From Acinetobacter cumulans (GTDB lineage: Bacteria > Pseudomonadota > Gammaproteobacteria > Pseudomonadales > Moraxellaceae): a stretch of 64,000 nt of DNA. A program made the position numbers and the translations under genes. Under the pieces are notes generated by a model, which was not told where the DNA came from, made no database searches, and worked only from the letters and a program-made list of their open reading frames with translations. The stretch covers positions 3,038,001 to 3,102,000 of the forward strand of contig NZ_CP035934.2 of NCBI RefSeq assembly GCF_003024525.3, in the 5' to 3' direction. This document shows, in pieces, positions 61,225-64,000 of the stretch; the first letter of the stretch is position 1; each line of letters begins with the position of its first letter.

Positions 61225-63747
61225 CCCTGCAAACGTATGCTGCCCTGCCTTCACCTCAAACTTTCCAGCAGTCGTTGGCAACACCCCTGCACTACTGATT
61301 TCAATTTGACTGCCACCTGCAGTCAGCACTATTTTCTTACTGGCTTTAATTTCCACGCTATCTTCCGTCGAAATAATTTGAATACCTTTTCGTGCAATAA
61401 AGTCCGCTCCATCACATTGGGCTTGGATTTCAACTTTGCCTTTGCCTGCATACGCACGCAATCCTTCTTGCGCTGCAAATAGACTAATCTTGCTTTGTGC
61501 ATGAGCAATGAAGGATTTTTGACTGCTGATATTAATGCTATCACCTGCACTTTGGCTAATCTGCCTATCTGCTGAAACATGTATATCTTCATTGCTCGTC
61601 ATCGCAATTGAGTTGGGCGCAGATAAAATCATTAAAGCTTGTTTAAAAGCATCGGCTTTTTCTTGACTGCCTTTTTCGATTTGTGCAATGAAGTTTTTTA
61701 AATTATCTAAGACTTCAAGCGGGTCAGTCTGTTGATTCTTAGCCACTTCACTTAATGCTTTACTGCTGTTTAAGTTGGCTTCGATTTGTTCTTTTGCAGC
61801 TTGTGCATCGAGGTGCATTGCTGCTGCTTGTTGTTGCGGGTGCGTACTGACAAGTAGCCCCTGTCCTGCACGTACTGCTCCCCATTGGTCTGTTCTTAGT
61901 TCAAAGCCCTCGCCTCGACCTTCACTTTCTGCAGTTTCTTTGGGATGACTGAGGTTTCCTAAGTTGAGCTGAGTGGCGCCATGGGTACTTTGTAATTGTG
62001 TAGATATCTGTCCAGTCGTATCATCAAAGCGCAGTTGTCCAAAGCCTTCACCTTGTACTTCCTTGCTTTTTATTCCAGCCAGCTTTTTGGTCTCGGGTAA
62101 TTGACCTTTATTGTCAAACTTGGTTGGACTGCGCTGTGCTTCATGTATGCGCCCCACCACAAATGGTCGGTCGATATTGCCGTCAAAGAAGTCGATGACC
62201 ACAATTTCATTAATACGCGGCAAGAATCTTGCGCCATAGCCTTCACCTGCCCACGGTGTGAGTACATCTACCCATGCAGAGTCCGTGTCATTGTCATTAC
62301 TGCCTGCACCGCCGTCATGGCTATGGTCATCACTTCGGGTAAATAAGAAGCGAACTTTGATTCTTCCCCATTCATCAACATGTATTTCTTCACCGCTTGG
62401 TCCAACGACTTTAGCCCGTTGTGGATGAGTGCTTGGACGGTGTTCGAGCGGATTATATGCCGGAACAGTCGGAGTATTACGCCGTTGCAATGTGAGCTGA
62501 TTGGCCTGACGCTCTGCCTGTTCATGGATGGGTTTAATGTTCCACTGACTTTGTTCAATCAGCTGATTGACTTGTTCAGTGAGATCTTTGGGTAAGTTAT
62601 TTTGGTTATAGAATTTCTTTTCTGTGATTAAAAATTCTTTGTCTGCACCACTGTGTTGATCGATTTCTGGGTGTTCATTCAGTTCAAACCAATAACCCAC
62701 TTGTGTATCACGCACGGTCGATTGTGCATTGAATTTTTTCGATTGTAGCTCGTGATATCGCGTTAGATTTTGATTCAGTTTTTCAATCTGACTGTTGGAT
62801 GAAGCTGTGGCTTGATCTTCACCTGTTAAGTCTTGCATCCATGCAGGGCTGACATGCCATGCTTGTTCTAGGCTTAAGCTGGCATTGTCTTGGCTTTGGC
62901 TATGCTGATGTTTGCTTTGGACTGAACCTGCACCTTCTTCTTGGCTGAGGCCATCAGCTTGCCAACGTTGCACATGTACTGCTGTCGGTTGAATGCTACG
63001 CTCACCGATAAAGCTAGTGATGCTGTCTTGTTGCTCTGTTGCACTAGAACGATGAAAGCGGATACTGCGACGGCTAAGCGCTTGATATTGACTATTGTCA
63101 TCAATCAAGCGGAGTTTTTGTTTTTCAATTGGTACTGAGGAATGTGGCACTTTCAGCTGTGCTTCATCAATGAGCCAATTAATGCCTTCACTACGCCAAA
63201 GTCGGGTTAAAAAGTCATAATCGCTTTCATTCGACTGCATGATGAAGGGCCGAACATCATAGTTTTGGCTTAAACCACTTAGATCAAGCATTAGACTGGA
63301 TGCAAAGAGTGGACTTTTGCTTTGCCATTCTTTAAAAATAGTTTCACTGACATCACGCACTGATTTATTCATAAACACACGGCTATTACGACGTTTATGC
63401 CACAACGACGTTGCATCTTCTAACGTAAGTTTATATAGGGTGAGTGAACCGTCACTCTGGCCTTGAGTGGCTTCGGTGATGATACCCGTAGTCCGAAACA
63501 GTTCGCCCCGATCTGTCACTTGATCAACAGCAACTTGTACACCAATAAATTGTTTCAGCGGAATCAATGCATTGGTGGATAAGCAAATCAGGGTCGCTTG
63601 CAGGCCTTGGTTTAAGACATGCTCCCCATCAATACGTTGAATAAAAAGCTCGTCATTCAAAGCAGGATTGGAAAATTGCGCATGTATGACACGCTTTTGG
63701 GCAGATAAGCCTAATTTTTCTAAAATTTTAGCAATCGTATTCAACAT
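61174..63747 (-). CDS. vgrG: Type VI secretion VgrG spike protein (frameshifted at C-terminus)
   Basis: A protein of 857 residues as read. The gp27-like domain covers about residues 15-390, the gp5-like OB domain about 440-560 (RAKVVGPSGEEIHVDEWGR) and the DUF2345 beta helix about 640-840. The trimer forms the puncturing tip of the T6SS. At a run of six G (61222-61227) the frame leaves the expected TFAGG-AIVQAS and enters a short tail ending at residue 857. No hcp, PAAR or other structural gene is in the window, so this is an orphan vgrG. Confidence 0.9.
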   Translation of the reverse strand: MLNTIAKILEKLGLSAQKRVIHAQFSNPALNDELFIQRIDGEHVLNQGLQATLICLSTNALIPLKQFIGVQVAVDQVTDRGELFRTTGIITEATQGQSDGSLTLYKLTLEDATSLWHKRRNSRVFMNKSVRDVSETIFKEWQSKSPLFASSLMLDLSGLSQNYDVRPFIMQSNESDYDFLTRLWRSEGINWLIDEAQLKVPHSSVPIEKQKLRLIDDNSQYQALSRRSIRFHRSSATEQQDSITSFIGERSIQPTAVHVQRWQADGLSQEEGAGSVQSKHQHSQSQDNASLSLEQAWHVSPAWMQDLTGEDQATASSNSQIEKLNQNLTRYHELQSKKFNAQSTVRDTQVGYWFELNEHPEIDQHSGADKEFLITEKKFYNQNNLPKDLTEQVNQLIEQSQWNIKPIHEQAERQANQLTLQRRNTPTVPAYNPLEHRPSTHPQRAKVVGPSGEEIHVDEWGRIKVRFLFTRSDDHSHDGGAGSNDNDTDSAWVDVLTPWAGEGYGARFLPRINEIVVIDFFDGNIDRPFVVGRIHEAQRSPTKFDNKGQLPETKKLAGIKSKEVQGEGFGQLRFDDTTGQISTQLQSTHGATQLNLGNLSHPKETAESEGRGEGFELRTDQWGAVRAGQGLLVSTHPQQQAAAMHLDAQAAKEQIEANLNSSKALSEVAKNQQTDPLEVLDNLKNFIAQIEKGSQEKADAFKQALMILSAPNSIAMTSNEDIHVSADRQISQSAGDSINISSQKSFIAHAQSKISLFAAQEGLRAYAGKGKVEIQAQCDGADFIARKGIQIISTEDSVEIKASKKIVLTAGGSQIEISSAGVLPTTAGKFEVKAGQHTFAGGSNCSGFKDFFTHFRG

Positions 63748-63894
63748 TTTTTGAAATCTTTTCTAATTGTTTTTGTATATTTAATCGGCGATATTCTAAG
63801 AGCTAGCACCGCCTTAGGCTAGCCCCCATTTTTATTTAAAATGTAAATTATTCAAAATTAAGCTCAAACATAATATTTGAAACGCTTAAATATC

Positions 63895-64000
63895 TCAGCC
63901 CTTCTGCACCAAATAATGAAATTCTTTATTGCCATTTTCATCTAAGCGTTCTTCTTGTAGCAATAGTTCATGGCCCAAGTGCATACAGAACTTTGGAATA
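63895..64000 (-). CDS. Partial gene, 3' end only
   Basis: The last 34 codons of a leftward gene, cut by the window edge. It reads PKFCMHLGHELLLQEERLDE and ends FHYLVQKG. No family was recognised from this fragment. It precedes vgrG on the same strand with a gap of about 150 bases. Confidence 0.5.
   Translation of the reverse strand, partial: IPKFCMHLGHELLLQEERLDENGNKEFHYLVQKG

Noticed and set aside
60975..61232. Independent 85-residue gene between vgrG and the effector gene
   Set aside because: It has no ribosome site or proper start, overlaps vgrG, and its first residues continue the vgrG sequence in a shifted frame; it is better read as the lost C-terminus of VgrG.

Overview
The window looks like a chromosomal segment of an Acinetobacter species. 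The evidence is AT-rich Moraxellaceae-like coding, rne opposite rluC and a HAD phosphatase, glyQ/glyS, lysine tRNAs, murI next to DUF1285 and ETF-QO genes, and a VgrG of the DUF2345 type. Genus is inferred from gene content and protein character; no search was run.

Layout. 1-9.6 kb: housekeeping and stress genes (LysE exporter with a divergent Lrp regulator, AidB-like acyl-CoA dehydrogenase with a divergent TetR regulator, a lipoprotein without a normal start, catalase-peroxidase KatG, a DCC/DoxX pair, a metallo-beta-lactamase-fold enzyme). 9.9-24 kb: an EamA exporter, then a catabolic island for 3-phenylpropionate/cinnamate. hcaE-F-C-B, mhpB and hcaD run leftward. The LysR gene hcaR is divergent. 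mhpD-F-E, an OprD-type porin and mhpC form a second leftward group. Together they encode ring dihydroxylation, dehydrogenation, meta cleavage, hydrolysis, hydration, aldol cleavage and acetyl-CoA formation. No mhpA, mhpR or inner-membrane carrier is present. 24.3-32.2 kb: gph-like phosphatase, rluC, rne with a long structured leader, and a long-chain acyl-CoA synthetase. 32.3-33 kb: three identical tRNA-Lys(TTT) genes and a divergent tRNA-Lys(CTT).

33-38.5 kb: a lipoprotein, a PspC protein, an HPP-CBS membrane protein, and a SIR2-TPR gene of the type seen in antiphage defence. That gene is cut by a 1323-bp IS3-family element with near-perfect ends and a GAA target duplication; removing the element restores one 513-codon frame. 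38.5-59.4 kb: glyQS, a run of small lipoproteins and secreted proteins, glycerate dehydrogenase, methyltransferases, yacG, a glyoxalase-II-like enzyme, hemH, a DUF4062 protein, murI, DUF1285 and ETF-QO.

59.4-63.8 kb: a type VI secretion cassette, read leftward. It holds a VgrG whose C-terminal transthyretin-like extension is knocked out of frame at a run of six G, a papain-like cysteine enzyme (Cys185/His342) as probable effector, and an overlapping lipoprotein as probable immunity protein. This cassette and the IS-broken SIR2 gene are the most interesting parts. Partial genes sit at both edges.
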